Positions 45,527 to 58,263 of a stretch of 64,000 bases of DNA are shown piece by piece. The notes beneath the pieces are model-generated. The model was not told where the DNA came from, made no database searches, and saw nothing but the letters and a program-made list of their open reading frames with translations. Where the stretch lies: contig OX123186.2 in the NCBI GenBank assembly GCA_944739405.2, positions 91,491,034 through 91,555,033 on the forward strand, written 5' to 3'. The translations under genes and the position numbers were made by a program. The DNA is from Euclidia mi. Lineage: Eukaryota; Arthropoda; Insecta; Lepidoptera; Erebidae. Position 1 is the stretch's first letter, and each line of letters begins with the position of its first letter.

Positions 45527-45717
45527 TTAGTAGGTATATCACCAACAGAGGCACTCCCATGTTGGTGGCCGGAGGGTTTCGCTTCTACAAGGAGAAGGTG
45601 TTCGGCAACAAGATCAGGTGGCAATGTTCGGCAAGAAAAAGGTTCAAATGTAAAGCATTCATCACTACGTCGGAGAATACTGTTGTCAAGACTAACTTTG
45701 GACATAACCATCTATAA
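45527..45717 (+). CDS. mod(mdg4): FLYWCH alternative terminal exon, group B
   Basis: The acceptor TTCTTTCAAGTTGCAG ends at 45526; TT then codons from AGT 45529. The 62 residues read SRYITNRGTPMLVAGGFRFY, KEKVFGNKIRWQC, seven residues, C in KCKAFITTSEN, TVVKTNF, GHNHL and TAA. All four ligands are present. AATAAA at 45734 with a GT-containing stretch behind supports an independent 3' end. This is the first fully intact member of the B cluster. Confidence 0.92.
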
Positions 45718-46915
45718 TCATCATTATATATGTAAATAAAATCACTATTTCTGACTGGCAAATTGGAGTGATGTATTATTTTATTATGTAGGCATTCGTT
45801 TAGCAAGGATTTTTTAAATTCTCCCCCCCTAAGGAGGTGAAATAGACATTGAATGTTTCGTCAAATGATGCCGTTAAAAATGCGCCGATTTGGAAGCTGG
45901 TGCCATGAAAATTCGGGAAACAGGTAGTTTGTAAATAAAAGTGAGACAGAAGAAGGTAGTTCAGATTAGGTACAAGCCATTTTGAAGCCGCGAGTCAGTT
46001 TACACGCTTGAAATGCACAAATTGGTCCAAATGATCGGGACAGACAGAGGTCTCCTCAAAGATAAGTTGTTTCCAAATTGTATCGTCTGTTTGAATTTGT
46101 CTGATTTTTTAGTGAATACATATTTAGTGTAAGCCAAGGCTGCTTATGCGTGCTAGGTAATTTTTGCTACATCTAGGGCATTGATCTGTATAATTGTTAT
46201 GTTACCTCAATGATCTAGGGCGTGTAAATTGGTTTGCGGTTTTATTTGCTTCAAACTCCGAGGTTCTATATTGACTGTATTCGGGTTAAATAAATTGAAT
46301 TTGTGAAAATGTATCTACATATTTTAAGATGTATCATCTTTTGACCATGACAAGTGATGCGTGTTTGAAGTGGAATCACGGTGACTAATCATGTCGTAAT
46401 GTCCATTATAGAATAATTAATCGAATTCTGCGTTAGGAATGTACACTTTTTTTATTTAATGTAAAATAAAATAGCACAATAGCAATGAGTCACGATTAGG
46501 CAGCTCATAAAGTAAACTTTTGGAAGTTGGGTTACATTACATTAGTAGTAATGTTGAATTTATTTTTTAAATTTAATAAATATGTTATTTGGTTATTTAT
46601 TTGTATATTCTATAGATATGTATTTTTTGGCAATCTTAAAAGTATTGACTGCCATGTTGTCAAAAGATTTAGAATATTGGTTTTATATATTTTATAGTTC
46701 CGAAATAATGTCGATGATTTCTGGAAACGCGATGTTTTTTATTGCAGCCATGCCCAATATCGTGACGCTGAAATAATTATGTTTATGTAGTTGAGAATTA
46801 TTTTCAATTCATTATAACTTCCCGTTTATGGCAATTTTATTCTGTACCTGTTGCCAGGAAACTTGCAAGCTCACCTCAACTGCAAAATTACGTTTTCATA
46901 CTCGATTGGTGTGGG

Positions 46916-47202
46916 TGACTTTTCGGAGTTATGTGCGTATAATTATCGCTTGCCCCGTGCCTCGGAGAGCACGTTAAGCCGTCGGTCCCGGTTGTCATGA
47001 AGATCTTTGACGGTCGTTATAGGGCGTCAGTACCTTCTAAATAAACTGACATTAGTCTAAACCATGGAATATCGCTATCCCTTCGGGTTGCGGAGGTCAG
47101 ACAGGCAGTCGCTCCGTGGAAAAGCTAATATTCAGTCAAATCCGGTTAGACTAGTAAGCGGACCCCAGGTTGAAACTGGGATAACGCTAGGAGGATGATG
47201 AT
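46916..47202 (+). mobile_element. (GAT)n-tailed SINE with 14-bp target duplications
   Basis: TCGATTGGTGTGGG flanks both ends (46902-46915 and 47203-47216). It ends GGGATAACGCTA then GATGATGAT. Related 3' pieces lie at 7690-7799 and 53455-53545. Confidence 0.9.
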
Positions 47203-47785
47203 TCGATTGGTGTGGGTCCGGGTTCAAACAATGAAAATCTTCAGTTAGTTTTAATGCTCTGTAGATGTTAATAATAAATAAGCTTTCCTTTTTTCTGGTG
47301 TACGGATATGTTAAATAATGATTTTAACTCAAAATAATGATTTTATAATAATTATAAATGTTTGGCAAATTTTAAATTAAATTCGTGTCATTCTCGTGTT
47401 AATTTTAGATAGATTTTTGAATAATTATGTTGACAAAATTTTATTAACTGGTCTACGGAATAATAATATGTAGGTAATGTATACTATTGATATAAAAATA
47501 TTCTCTTTTGGTAGTTGTATCACCCTTAGTATTTGTAAGGTTATAATTTTATTAATTATTGCAACAAAAGTAAAAAACGTTCTCATATAAAAGAGTGTTT
47601 CATTTCCCTTATTTAATGAACATAGGTAATGCCTAGTTATTATTTCTAAATTACTCCATGTGAATGCAATAATAGCAAAGGATTTCGTTTCGAAAGGAAC
47701 GTTTGAAGATAAAGGTATGTCTTCTTTAAATTATTTTTTACTTAGCATTTGCATCGTCTTTTATATTGACCAAAAACTATATTAA

Positions 47786-48262
47786 AACATACATACATAC
47801 TTACATAGACTCACGCCTGTTTCCCGGAGGGGTAGGCAGAGACTACGGAGCGCCATTTGCAACGATCCTGACATATCTCTCTTGCTTCATTCACTCCCAT
47901 CAGATTCCTCATGCATGCTCTTCTGTTCAGGGTGCTTCTAACCTGTCCTGTTTTTAGGATGTCTCCAATCTGGTCAGAGAACGTCCGCCTAGGTCTTCCC
48001 CTTCGTCCTGTCCCTTCCACACTTGCCTTATATATCTGCTTGGCCAGTCTTTCGTCATCCATCCTCTCCACGTGCCCAAACCATCTTAGCATGCCTTTCT
48101 CGATGCTTGTCACTACATCTTCTTTTACCCCACAACACTCTCTTATCACACAATTCTTTACTCTGTCAGTCAAAGAAACACCATACATACTTCGCAGTGC
48201 TCTCATTTTTACAGCATTTATTCTACTTTCATGACTCTTCTGCCATACCCAACTATCACTAT
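47786..48262 (-). mobile_element. RTE-like LINE 3' end
   Basis: On the minus strand the C-terminal RT region is open for about 130 residues: ALRSMYGVSLTDRVKN, GMLRWFGHVERMDDERL, GRRGRPRRTFSDQIGDILK. It is followed by CTCTGCCTACCCCTCCGGGA, ACAGGCGTGAG and (TATG)n at the left end. It lies just upstream of the 48338 exon. Confidence 0.85.
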
Positions 48263-48337
48263 ATTAAAATACCTCATTATATACTATTTATTACATCACC
48301 TTTATGTTCTTCAAAATAATAAACGTATTTATGTCAG

Positions 48338-48576
48338 TGAGAATGATCTGGACCAGTAGAGGCAACACTATGTTAATGTTCGGTGGGATTAGGTTTTACA
48401 AGGAGAAGTCTAGTGGTGCACGTACAAGATGGCAGTGCGCCGCAAGACGACAGTACAAGTGCAAAGCCTTTCTAACCACCATCGAGAACTGCGTTATTAA
48501 GAGTTACTTACAACATAATTATTGGAAGGTAAAGAGTAGTAAGAAGAGCTGGAAAATGTATCTTGATGATGACTAG
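48338..48576 (+). CDS. mod(mdg4): FLYWCH alternative terminal exon, group B, last His lost
   Basis: The acceptor GTATTTATGTCAG ends at 48337; TG then codons from AGA 48340. The finger reads RMIWTSRGNTMLMFGGIRFY, KEKSSGARTRWQC, seven residues, C in KCKAFLTTIENCVIKSYL, then QHNY instead of HNH, and runs on for 20 residues (KVKSSKKSWKMYLDDD at the end) because the usual stop is missing. A His-to-Tyr change removes the fourth ligand. It is otherwise closest to the 53235 exon. The extension reaches the edge of a repeat fragment at 48585. Confidence 0.75.
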
Positions 48577-48584
48577 TGAAATCA

Positions 48585-48695
48585 TAATCATCATCAGCCT
48601 GCAAGAGTCCACTGCTGGACATAGGCCTCTCCAAGGGCACACCACTGGGCCCGATTTTCGGCTCTTCGTATCCAGCCGCTGCCAGGTAGTTAAAT
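48585..48695. mobile_element. Fragment of a (CAT)n-ended lepidopteran repeat
   Basis: ATCATCATCAGCCTGCAAGA, CCACTGCTGGACATAGGCCT and GGCTCTTCGTATCCAGCCGC: a common LINE/SINE end piece in Lepidoptera. The rest up to 50239 shows no exon or element. Confidence 0.55.
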
Positions 48696-50239
48696 TAGTG
48701 AAAATAGAAGATGACCAGAATTCAACGCTTCAACTTACTTCTATACAAAGTTATATTTTCAGTACCTATAGCGCAAACCTCACAGAGGGTAACTTTACAA
48801 ATTATTATAACAATTTTTGCACTGGCTAGGCAATAAATAAACAGCTGTTTCATACATTTTGCAGAGGTCAAATGCCAATTTTGTATGGAATGTAACTTTT
48901 CTCTATTTCAGCAATGTACCAGGCCAAAATTGTTTATAATAACAAATTCAGATTCTAAGAGGTTTGTACTATACTAAAAATAACGTTGATTATGTCTACG
49001 GTATTGATTCAGATGGTTTTGAACTTTTAAATCATTTATAACAGTACCTACCTATATAAAAAGGGATAAATCTTCAAGCAAAAGAAACTCTTAAATATGT
49101 GTCTAAACAATGAATGGATGAATTTATTGAAATGTGATAGTGGATATATGGAAAAGAGTGATTTTTGTGCTGAATTTAAAGAAAGTATTATATACATAGT
49201 CTCTTTCATACTTATTATGCTTTGTATAGGTGAGCCAATTATTAAAATATTTAATCGTATGTACCGTAAACCGTATTAAATATAGGTAATTAACACAATT
49301 TTTGTAAATACTAGTCGTTTACAGTACCTACCTACCGAGCGATATTAATATACTACGTATTAATTTATTTCTTATTTATATCATGAATATTGTAAGCATA
49401 TAATGTTGTGTCATACACAGTGTACCTAAATAATAAAATATACATGAATGTGTGTACTACTCGTTTTATAACTGTTAGATATCTACATCTTCTATCACGG
49501 CTAAGTCTCTCTTGAGATAGTAATGAACAATGTAGCAGCAGGAATTATTAGACGTGGTTTTGTTGAACTGAATGTTACTACATTAAAGATTGGGTTACCC
49601 TATTGCAATTTAGTAGTTAGGATAACGCGACGAAGGGGACATACAGTAGCCCCGGTACATCCTGTAAAAGCATTCACGGAGTTCGCTTCAACAGACTCAA
49701 TCGTGGTATCGCTATATAACGATTTTGTTGCAAAATTGGTTACTTGAAGGTAAACTGGTATTTTAGCCTCTTTGGTCAAGGGCACTAAGGGGATTGACTG
49801 GGTTTAGTATCGACTATTGACATTGTGTATGTTCTGTGAAAAACTTTGCTACGACCGAGGCAGCGTTCTAGTTAGTACCCATTTGCCGAATAAGTTGTAT
49901 TTTCCTTATGGCTTTTGTGTCGGTTGAACATGGGGTGAAGAGTAATAATTTATGCCTGTAACATTTTTTATTGACATGAAATACACATCTCAAACTAAAT
50001 TATGATTTTTATTTTACTTAGAATATTACTTGTCCTGACCGACGAGTACCATAGCAAAGGCATAACGATTGAAGCTGGAAGCATGAAATTTTGACAGTGC
50101 GTTTAAAGGAAGGATTTTTAAAGAAGTCCAAAGAGAGTAAAATATCGGTTGAAACTTTATTGAAAACATCTGTTTTGTAGCTATGTCAATGTAGCCAAAA
50201 GCTGGTAAAAAAAAAATTATGTCTGTTTTATTTCGCCAG

Positions 50240-50433
50240 TATCGCAGATCAGAACAAGCAGAGGCACACTGATGTTACTCATCGGAGGGTACCGGTTCTC
50301 CAAGGAAAAGATAGTGGGCTACAAAACTAGATGGCAGTGTTCAGTCAGATCTAGGACCAAGTGTAGAGCGTTTCTGACCACCATGGAAGACCATATAATC
50401 AAAAGTTGTTTAGAACATAACCATAATCCATAA
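50240..50433 (+). CDS. mod(mdg4): FLYWCH alternative terminal exon, group B
   Basis: The acceptor TCTGTTTTATTTCGCCAG ends at 50239; TA then codons from TCG 50242. The 63 residues read SQIRTSRGTLMLLIGGYRFS, KEKIVGYKTRWQC, seven residues, C in KCRAFLTTMEDHIIKSCL, EHNHNP and TAA. A second AG in CGCAG just downstream does not give the right frame, which fixes the start. All ligands are present. Confidence 0.92.
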
Positions 50434-51282
50434 AATCTTATCTTATTATCTGTAATTCTGTCCATAAAAAGCGAAAGACTATTCAACCATTTACTCGCGG
50501 ACAAAATACGAAAGTTTGAACGCTGCTTGATCGTCGATGATGTAGTTATCTGATCGGTAGGCGGTTTGTAGGTAGAAGGCATCAGATATTGCGATAAATC
50601 TGAGTGGGTGACGCTGTTGTTGTGAAAAGCCAAAGGCGCGCATGACCCTGTGAGAAAAGCTAATAATATTATACGCGAAAAAATTGGCTGAGATTTAAGC
50701 TTGCTCTAAAATTTCTTATCAGATATGGTTAGACCGTGTTTAAAGATTTAAAGAGCCTTGGGTGTTAACTTAGATGTAAGGAGAGAAATAAATAATGCCT
50801 TTGCATGGCTAAGCCACGAAACCGAATTTAATGCTAGTTATTTAGACTTTTAGATCAATCATCATTTATTTTGATGATTATTGAAGAAATTCGAAAAAGT
50901 CGTTGTTATTTTTACAAGTGCGAAAACTAATGAGTTAATAGAGAGAGAGAGATATCAATATAATAAATATGAGGACCAAGAACATGTATTTTTTAATATT
51001 ATTAATATAGTATTAATAGTTACGCTTAACGAGAACAAAAAATACATTAATTTTAAGACAGAAGTAAATAATTATGTTGGTTATATTTTTATATTGTATT
51101 TGCCAATACGATACCTATATCATTTATTTTTAAAATATACTTGTTAAACGAAAATTTATTTATTTTATTTTGTCTGTGTTTTTTGTGCTTTTTTTTTTCG
51201 TGTGTATTGTATATTTATATATAATTATTGTAAATTATATATTATTAGTGTCTTTTTATAGATAGTTTGTTTATTTTTTCAG

Positions 51283-51533
51283 TAAGTAAGTACATCTCAA
51301 AAAGAGGTTCTGTAATATTAGTGGCTGGTGGTTTTCGTTTCTATAAAGACAAAGATTTGGGTCCGAAGACCAGGTGGCATTGTTCGTTCAAAAGGACTAA
51401 ATGCAGAGCTGCCATCATCACCATTGGCGATGCAGTATTGAGGACGAACTTTGAACACAACCATTCTTATTCTAAAATCTCTGTTTGGCTACCTGAATTC
51501 GTTTCAGTTCTAACTAATTTGAATGCAACTTAA
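51283..51533 (+). CDS. mod(mdg4): FLYWCH alternative terminal exon, group B, with C-terminal tail
   Basis: The acceptor GTTTATTTTTTCAG ends at 51282; TA then codons from AGT 51285. The finger reads SKYISKRGSVILVAGGFRFY, KDKDLGPKTRWHC, six residues, C in KCRAAIITIGDAVLRTNF, and EHNH, followed by a further ~21 residues (SYSKISVWLPEFVSVLTNLN to the stop), longer than most. AATAAA at 51562 is only 29 bases past the stop. The opening SKYIS is close to the SRYIT of the 45527 exon. Confidence 0.92.
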
Positions 51534-51795
51534 GATTTTTGATGTGATTTTATAAATATCTAATAAATGATATAACAGAAAATACAAATATAACAATACA
51601 AGATTGAACAAAGAAACGAAAAGGAATGTACCTATATGATTTCTATTCTATATGCCTTTACATTGTTATTTTAGAATTTGTTAATTTAATGTTATTTTTA
51701 TGACTTATACATATAAGCAGTCTATATCATGAGTCAAAGTATTATTATATGGCATAAATCGTATTTTATAACCGACATTTATGCCTTTTATTTAT

Positions 51796-52010
51796 CTACT
51801 AGAGGATGCCAGCAGCTACGCCTGCATTTTTTTTAATTTACCCGTTTTGGCTGATCCCGTGGGCATTTCGGGAAATCCCTTCTTAGTGCATCCCTACGGT
51901 CCCCAAGGAACATACATGCCAAACTTCAGCTTCCTACGCCCAATAGTTCCGGCTGTAGCGTGTCTGTCAGTCAGTCAGTAACGCAAGGATTTTATATATT
52001 AAGATTATTT
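51796..52010 (+). mobile_element. Dispersed non-autonomous element, copy 2
   Basis: Aligns along its whole length with 19316-19525 (CGGGAAATCCCTTCTTAGTG, GTCAGTCAGTCAGTAACGCA). A small ORF across it is not a gene. Confidence 0.75.
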
Positions 52011-52565
52011 CGTTTGTTAGTTACCCCAAATTTAAGTTCTTAATTATTGAAAAATAAGGCTAGTTTAGTCTAATGAAATCTGATTTTCTTTGGCCTAGTT
52101 TAAGTATATTGTATTGTGTTTTACGTTAAGCATAAATGAAAAGTTTATTTTTACGAATGTGTTTTTATTATTATGTATTTTACGAAGGTATTTAGTCTTA
52201 TTGAGGTATTTAGGCATATGAGCCTAATGCTCTAGCGGCTGTCTGCAGTATAAGCATTGGCCGCAAGTCAGTAAGTTGAAATCGTGCGGTTTCATTACAA
52301 AAATCAAAGGGCGGTCAGCCACATGTGTTGCGCCACATTGTGGCCAATCGCTAGTACGTTCACGCTCAAGGGAGGCTTTCATACGGCGGACGAAATGAAG
52401 AGTTTTGTTAAACTAATTTAAACATTTCATACTTATGAGACAATTCATATGCAGATTCTGATGTAAATAATTGTTTAGATAAGACTTTAATAATTATATA
52501 TATTCTACCACATTCACACAACACCATCTAGTCCCAAACTAAGCAGAGCTTGTAGTATATAAGTA

Positions 52566-52610
52566 TATCCATTATCTAGTACCCATAGGGTACTAGATAA
52601 TAGATATACA

Positions 52611-52647
<37 letters not shown>
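52566..52647. repeat. Foldback hairpin followed by (TA)n
   Basis: 52566-52584 and 52588-52606 are inverted copies with one mismatch and a 3-base loop; a (TA)17 microsatellite fills 52614-52647. Confidence 0.9.
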
Positions 52648-52648
<1 letters not shown>

Positions 52649-52701
52649 TTTATTTTTTTTTGTAAATACATACATATTATACATAGTAACACCCTTTAGA
52701 T

Positions 52702-53106
52702 AGCCGTGTGGTTGACAGCATAGAATACAAGTGTCACCACCCCCTATCTTCCCGTGGGTGTCGTAAGAGGCGACTAAGAGATAACACGATGCAAATACCA
52801 TCTTTGCGTAGAGACGGAAAACTCTACACCAAACCCTATACGACTGCCTCGTTGGTCTCGCGGCATAAATGTGCACGTGGGATCGGGAGGTCCCGGGTTC
52901 GATTCCTGGGTCGGGCAGTGTTATTGGGTTTTTCTGTCACGAAATTCTCAGTAGCAGCACGGAGTCTGGAAGTGTGCCCGGTACGGCAATAGGCTCGCCC
53001 CTTATTACGTGGGACTAAAGTATATCTAGCGAAAAGTAGGTGTAGAAATACACCTCTGCCTACCCCTTCGGGGATAAAAGGCGTGACGATATGTATGTAT
53101 GTATCT
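52702..53106 (+). mobile_element. Full-length tRNA-headed SINE, ~405 bp
   Basis: Target duplication ACACCCTTTAGAT at 52689-52701 and 53107-53119. From 5' to 3': AGCCGTGTGGTTGACAGC, tRNA-like GCCTCGTTGGTCTCGCGGC with B box GGTTCGATTCC at about 52897, and tail CTCTGCCTACCCCTTCGGGG, GGCGTGACGATATGTATGTA. It lies about 130 bases upstream of the next exon, inside its intron. Confidence 0.92.
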
Positions 53107-53234
53107 ACACCCTTTAGATTCAGTGACAAAAAGTTTAACTGCCAAATGGCTACTCCTTTTATTATGCATAAAAATTTACTGTGATTTTCAAAAATGTTGG
53201 CGAGAAATGTCTGATCCCATTGGTATCTTTACAG

Positions 53235-53440
53235 TAACGACGATGTACACAAATCGTGGTAAAATGATGTTAATGTTTGGTGGTTACCGTTTTTACAAGG
53301 AAAAGTCTAATGGCATTCGGACGAGATGGCAGTGCGCTGCGAGACGACATCGCAAATGTAGGGCCTTCCTCACAACCATTGAGAATGAAGTCGTTAAAAC
53401 AAACCTCTTTCATAATCATGACAGTGCTCCAATATCATAG
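53235..53440 (+). CDS. mod(mdg4): FLYWCH alternative terminal exon, group B
   Basis: The acceptor TTGGTATCTTTACAG ends at 53234; TA then codons from ACG 53237. The 67 residues read TTMYTNRGKMMLMFGGYRFY, KEKSNGIRTRWQC, seven residues, C in KCRAFLTTIENEVVKTNL, FHNHDSAPIS and the stop. Complete ligand set. It and 48338 share MLMFGG and KEKS.G.RTRWQCAARR, so they are recent sisters. Confidence 0.93.
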
Positions 53441-53454
53441 ATAAGATTATATTC

Positions 53455-53545
53455 TGACGAAGCTGGTTACACTAGTAAATGGACCCCGGGCTCCAAAGCG
53501 TCGATGCAACCGGGATAACGCTGGAGGACGTCGATGATGATGATA
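53455..53545 (+). mobile_element. (GAT)n SINE 3' fragment
   Basis: CTGGTTACACTAGTAAATGG, AACCGGGATAACGCTGGAGG and GATGATGATGAT resemble the end of the SINE at 46916-47202. An imperfect inverted repeat (TTTTATGGGACCGACCAG against CTGTGGTTGGTCTCATAAAA) follows at about 53617-53690. Confidence 0.6.
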
Positions 53546-53986
53546 GATAACATAATTAGCTCTCATTTTGTTAATTTAGAATGAAAGAGTAGGTACAAAA
53601 AATTATTACAGCGCACCCGGTCCTTTTATGGGACCGACCAGAGGCGTGCGTAGCAGCAACTATATACGCCTGTGGTTGGTCTCATAAAATCTATAACAGG
53701 TCTTGGGAGCCACTAAGGCTTCCCTTCTTCGTATTGAAGTCCATTTTATTTTGTTTTGTTAAAACATACTAATGATAAGGAGTAGATAAAATTATGTGAG
53801 ATGGGCTACTGGTAGTTCCACTCGTATTTACTCGGGGTTTTATGGATCTCAAATTTATTGTATTATCTAATAGTAGTTATTGAGTGATTCTAATTATATC
53901 TTTCATTTTTTATGTAGAGCATTAGTCTTCGAAAAAGACCATACGTCTTTTTCTTTACTAGACGTGCACCCTTGCCTTTTCTTGAT

Positions 53987-54019
53987 GAACATAGTAAAGA
54001 CTATCTCTTTACTATGTTC
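53987..54019. repeat. Foldback hairpin, 14-bp stem
   Basis: GAACATAGTAAAGA at 53987-54000 pairs perfectly with 54006-54019; a weaker hairpin of GAAAAAGAC type lies just before. Confidence 0.8.
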
Positions 54020-54510
54020 TGGCTAGTTGTCTTTTTGCTAGGTACATATTGTTTTTGTAATGTCAAAAGTGTTTATGAGGTCATTGATTTGCTTGCCAAC
54101 CACATCATAGGTACAAATACAAATTTATGCAATATATGTTAATTAAATCTAATAATAATAGTAACAACTGATTGCCGATACATAAAAATATATACTTATT
54201 TGTTGCGTTATAAGATTATAATATCTGTATCTAATCATAACATATTTTATTACATATTTAAAAATCAATAAATATATTTTTCATGTTTCATTATTTGTTT
54301 TTTACTTATACACCTGGTATGTTATTCCGACATAATTCTAAAGCTATTGAGATTCAAATGTTGGGGATAAAGAAAACTGGCTCCACGTCAGTAGAGTCCA
54401 CAAACCATAAATAAAATTTTCCCGGAGAAACATTTTAAATACACACATTTTGAATATTTTTCACTATGCCAATATGTAATGAACATGTATATTTATGTTT
54501 GTGTTTTCAG

Positions 54511-54704
54511 TGTTAGAAATGGTAACGAATCGGGGTACACAAATGCTGTTGGCAGAAGGCTTTAAGTTTTCCAGATCTTACGTGAACGGCAGGAAGACTC
54601 GATGGCAATGTTCTACAAGGAGTCGCACTGAATGTTCCGCGTTCATGATCACTTTGGGAGGCATCATTCTGCGCAGCAGTTTAGTGCACAATCATACCGA
54701 CTGA
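54511..54704 (+). CDS. mod(mdg4): FLYWCH alternative terminal exon, group B
   Basis: The acceptor ATGTTTGTGTTTTCAG ends at 54510; TG then codons from TTA 54513. The 63 residues read LEMVTNRGTQMLLAEGFKFS, RSYVNGRKTRWQC, seven residues, C in ECSAFMITLGGIILRSSL, VHNHTD and the stop. Ligands are complete. AATAAA is at 54723. The RSYVNG loop recalls RNYQNG of the nonsense-bearing 24748 exon 30 kb away. Confidence 0.92.
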
Positions 54705-55277
54705 CAAATGGATATATATTTTAATAAATCGCTTACTAAATTATATTTTTAATGATCTTATTTTATTTTGTTCAATACTTATTGTCAAAATTTAGTCATC
54801 ATCCTTCTGTTAAGGCTCTTAATTGTGCACTCGGATTTAATGTGAAAATCAATCACTATATCTATATTAATCAGTAATAAAACTGATGGTATTGATTCCT
54901 GAGTGGAAGAGCTGCGCTAATTACCCCATGATTAGACCGGTATGATCGGGGCAGTACCTTACCCTCACAGAAGATCCACGTTCACGAGCATTGCGCCGGA
55001 GGCTCAATCTCCTCATATGCTCATCAAAAGAACTCAAATGTGACACATTTTATTATGGCTTTAAGCAGCGCTGCGTCTAGTGTAAAACATTTTGTGGACA
55101 AGAGACACAATAGGCATGTTTTGCCTCCAGCATGACTAACTCGATGTACCAAGGTGAAACGTTTTCGCAAACGTAAATCGACAAACATTGCAGTGAATAA
55201 GAAACATTCGTATCTACTTACTTTTGATATCATAAAAATAGTCCAAATATCCCATCGAGCCTGTATTTTATTTTCAG

Positions 55278-55468
55278 TGGTCAAAATACAAACGAGGAAC
55301 GGAGTGGAGGTGCTTTTCGCTAACAACTACAGATTCACGAAATCTGGTCGAATGAAAACCAACGTGAGGTGGCAGTGTACTACCAAGACGAGGACCAGAT
55401 GTCGAGCCTTCCTCACAACAAATGGAAATAGAGTGTTAAGATCTCATTTAAGCCATAATCATTTATAA
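55278..55468 (+). CDS. mod(mdg4): FLYWCH alternative terminal exon, group B
   Basis: The acceptor CTGTATTTTATTTTCAG ends at 55277; TG then codons from GTC 55280. The 62 residues read VKIQTRNGVEVLFANNYRFT, KSGRMKTNVRWQC, seven residues, C in RCRAFLTTNGNRVLRSHL, SHNHL and the stop. Ligands are complete, but the usual GG before the aromatic is NN. It is the last B exon of the cluster. Confidence 0.92.
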
Positions 55469-55739
55469 GATTTATAGAGATAGTAACAGAAGTAGGCCTC
55501 ATGCAAGGTGGACCGATGTTGTTGTTACTGGCAGCGGATGTATACGGTTGAGTTAAGATCGGTCTATGTGGAGAACCTTGGGGGGGGCTAATTCTAGCAG
55601 GGGACATCTATCGGCTGATATGATGATGCTGAAAATAGGGATAGGAAAGAGATGACGTCATCAAAGGTTTAGATTGCGTATCTACCAGAAATGTTCAAGG
55701 CACTCCTAATGATTATTATTGCTTCCCTAAACATCAGTG

Positions 55740-56612
55740 ATTCTTCAGTGCACATTTTGTTTGTACACTGCTTAGTATAAACTTTAATCTTCCCTATAAT
55801 TGACTATGGTGACGTATGTTATCTCGACCTGAATGCAGATCTGCTCAACAAACTTGACCGACTTCTCAATTATTGCATTCGGTTCGTTTTTAATCTGCGT
55901 AAGTTCGATCACGTTTCTAAATTTCGCAAAGAATTAAAATGGTTGCCGATTCGTCAGCGACGAAATTTGCGTACTTTGACGACTTTATACTCTTTTCTTC
56001 ACTCTCCTAACGGTCCGTCATATCTAGTACATTATTTTCAATATCTTTGCTCCAACCATGATAAGAACTTGCGATCTACTAATAACCTTCTTCTTCTCTG
56101 TCCATCTCACACTTCTACTTTAGTACATTCTTCTTTCAATATCCAATCTATCCTTCTTTGGAATGCTCTCCCTCCCGAAGTTAGGACGTCCAGTAGCCGT
56201 GCCACGTTCAAGTTTAGAGTTCGCCAGCTTTTGTATAGCAAATTGTCGGAAGCTTCTCAATAGCACTTTACAACTTACTTGTTAGCAGTCTATCTTTTAA
56301 AAAAAATATTTTCATGTGTATATATATGTATTATATATATGTTTATGTATATATTATATATATGTATATATATACCTATATTTATATATGTATTTATTTT
56401 ATATGTATGTATGGATATTTTATGTATTAAAATTTAAATTATAAGTATGTATTATGTTGCGTATTCTCTTTAATTTTACTCTGTTGTAGTAGACACCTGC
56501 CATGATCATCTCTGCATCACCTAAAGGTTGACTGGGAGAAAATGCCTATAGGCATTAAGTCCGCCTTGTGCAATGTATTTTGCAGGAAGTTTTTAAATAA
56601 AAAAATAAATAA
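55740..56612 (+). mobile_element. Jockey/CR1-like LINE, 3' end only
   Basis: An open C-terminal RT segment: IDYGDVCYLDLNADLLNKLD, NYCIRFVFNL, ELKWLPIRQRRNLRTLTTLY, ILLWNALPPEVR and FKFRVRQLLYSKL, then a 3' UTR with AAAGGTTGACTGGGAGAAAA, GGCATTAAGTCCGCCTTGTG and (AAAT)n. Its ~106-aa ORF (55943-56263) is part of this element. Nothing further is recognised from 56613 to 58263. Confidence 0.85.
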
Positions 56613-58263
56613 ATATTCGTACTTTCTGGTGGTTAAGCATACTTGAAGTGACAGTAGATAGAGCGATACTGACAATAAGTTCTGATAACTGTTTTAGAGT
56701 TAAGATGTTTTTTGTGTACATTCCATGTCAGCACAAGTCACGTACACGAATATGATGTTAGGTGTACTTAATATAACTGTACAGTTCGCAGTAAAGTTAG
56801 CAAGAGTAGTTAAATAACAGATTATTATAGTCTTTGACTTCTGGTAGTTGTTAGTTGAATAAAAATTGACGTCAAAGCGGTTTTTACTTAGGTGCATTAG
56901 AAAATAAGACTCCTTCTTCCACAAAAGGAATGGATGCTCTATTACATGTTGATATTTTTACCTCTTCCGTCTTCGATTTATTATAATTACGTGTTTGTGG
57001 TAATTATGTGCCAACCCTCTGCTCAAAGTGGAAGCTTACCTAGTGTCCTACGCAGCTACGCGAGCGACAAAAGCGACACGAAGCGATGCCACACAAACTT
57101 TCAAAGCCTGCCTCATGGTTCTTTATTTTACAATATTAGGTGACAGTCTGCGTGCGTCGTATCGCATACCTTATGACAGCTAAGTTGAAAATCTATTTGT
57201 ACATTGTTGTTCGTTATACACATACTGTTTTCAAGTCTTCAAAGACATATTTGTTATTTAATATAGTTCAATATTTGTGTAAATATATATAAGCTTTTGT
57301 AACATAGCATAATTTACATTTTGAGTTATGCATGATTTACATTTTGAGTAATGATAATCCGCTCTTCTATTAAATTTCTCTATGTTAGTTATTTGTGTTT
57401 TCACGATATCTGCCATATAAATTTGTTATTTATGTTTAGATGTTGCCAAGTAAATCGCAAGGTTTGTAAGATGAAGATTTATTATCATATTTATCGGTGA
57501 TAGATATACCTTTACCGTTATATAGGGCATCAGACTTCCGTATTTACGAGTATATGTGACGTTCCGTTGCCAAGGAACTGAAATAAAATGGCCAATATTG
57601 GCTTCTAAGCACATACGTGTGTGCTTGGTCGCCAAGGTAAATCGCCGATGTTCATGACTCGAATTATATTTTATAGGATTATGTCCGATATTTTTCCGTA
57701 TGTACAGAATTTGGACGCTGCTATATTCAATATATAATTTTTGTTATTTATTCTGTACGTGTCATTTCTTATAAAATATTGTCTACAGAAGTATATAGTA
57801 TATTGTGTAGTATGCTAAAGATATCTTACTTACCTGCAATTTAATATAATTATGTCCATAAAAATATTTTATATTAAGTTTTATTTAACTCTATGGATGT
57901 GTTTCTGAATCGACTATAAAGAACAGTACGTCATCTAAAGAAGAGAAAGGCCTCGTAGATAATCAGGGTACGCAAGCTTCCATTTTTCTCTTACCTTCTT
58001 TTTCTTCCATTTTTCTCTTACCTTTTCTTATTTTGGCTGAAAAATCTATTGTTATATAATAAAATAGACATTTCAATACATTAACATAAACAGAGTTAAA
58101 GCCAACAAAGAATGCGAAAACGTCGTGCGGTAAGAAGAAAAGGTCTTAAGAAAAATAATGCATGTAATATTTGTACAAAGAATCAGAAAAGTTATGTAAT
58201 AACGCCCCTTCAGATGCAAGAGTATTACAGATGCTAATAATAAAATAAATGTTTTATTTTCAG

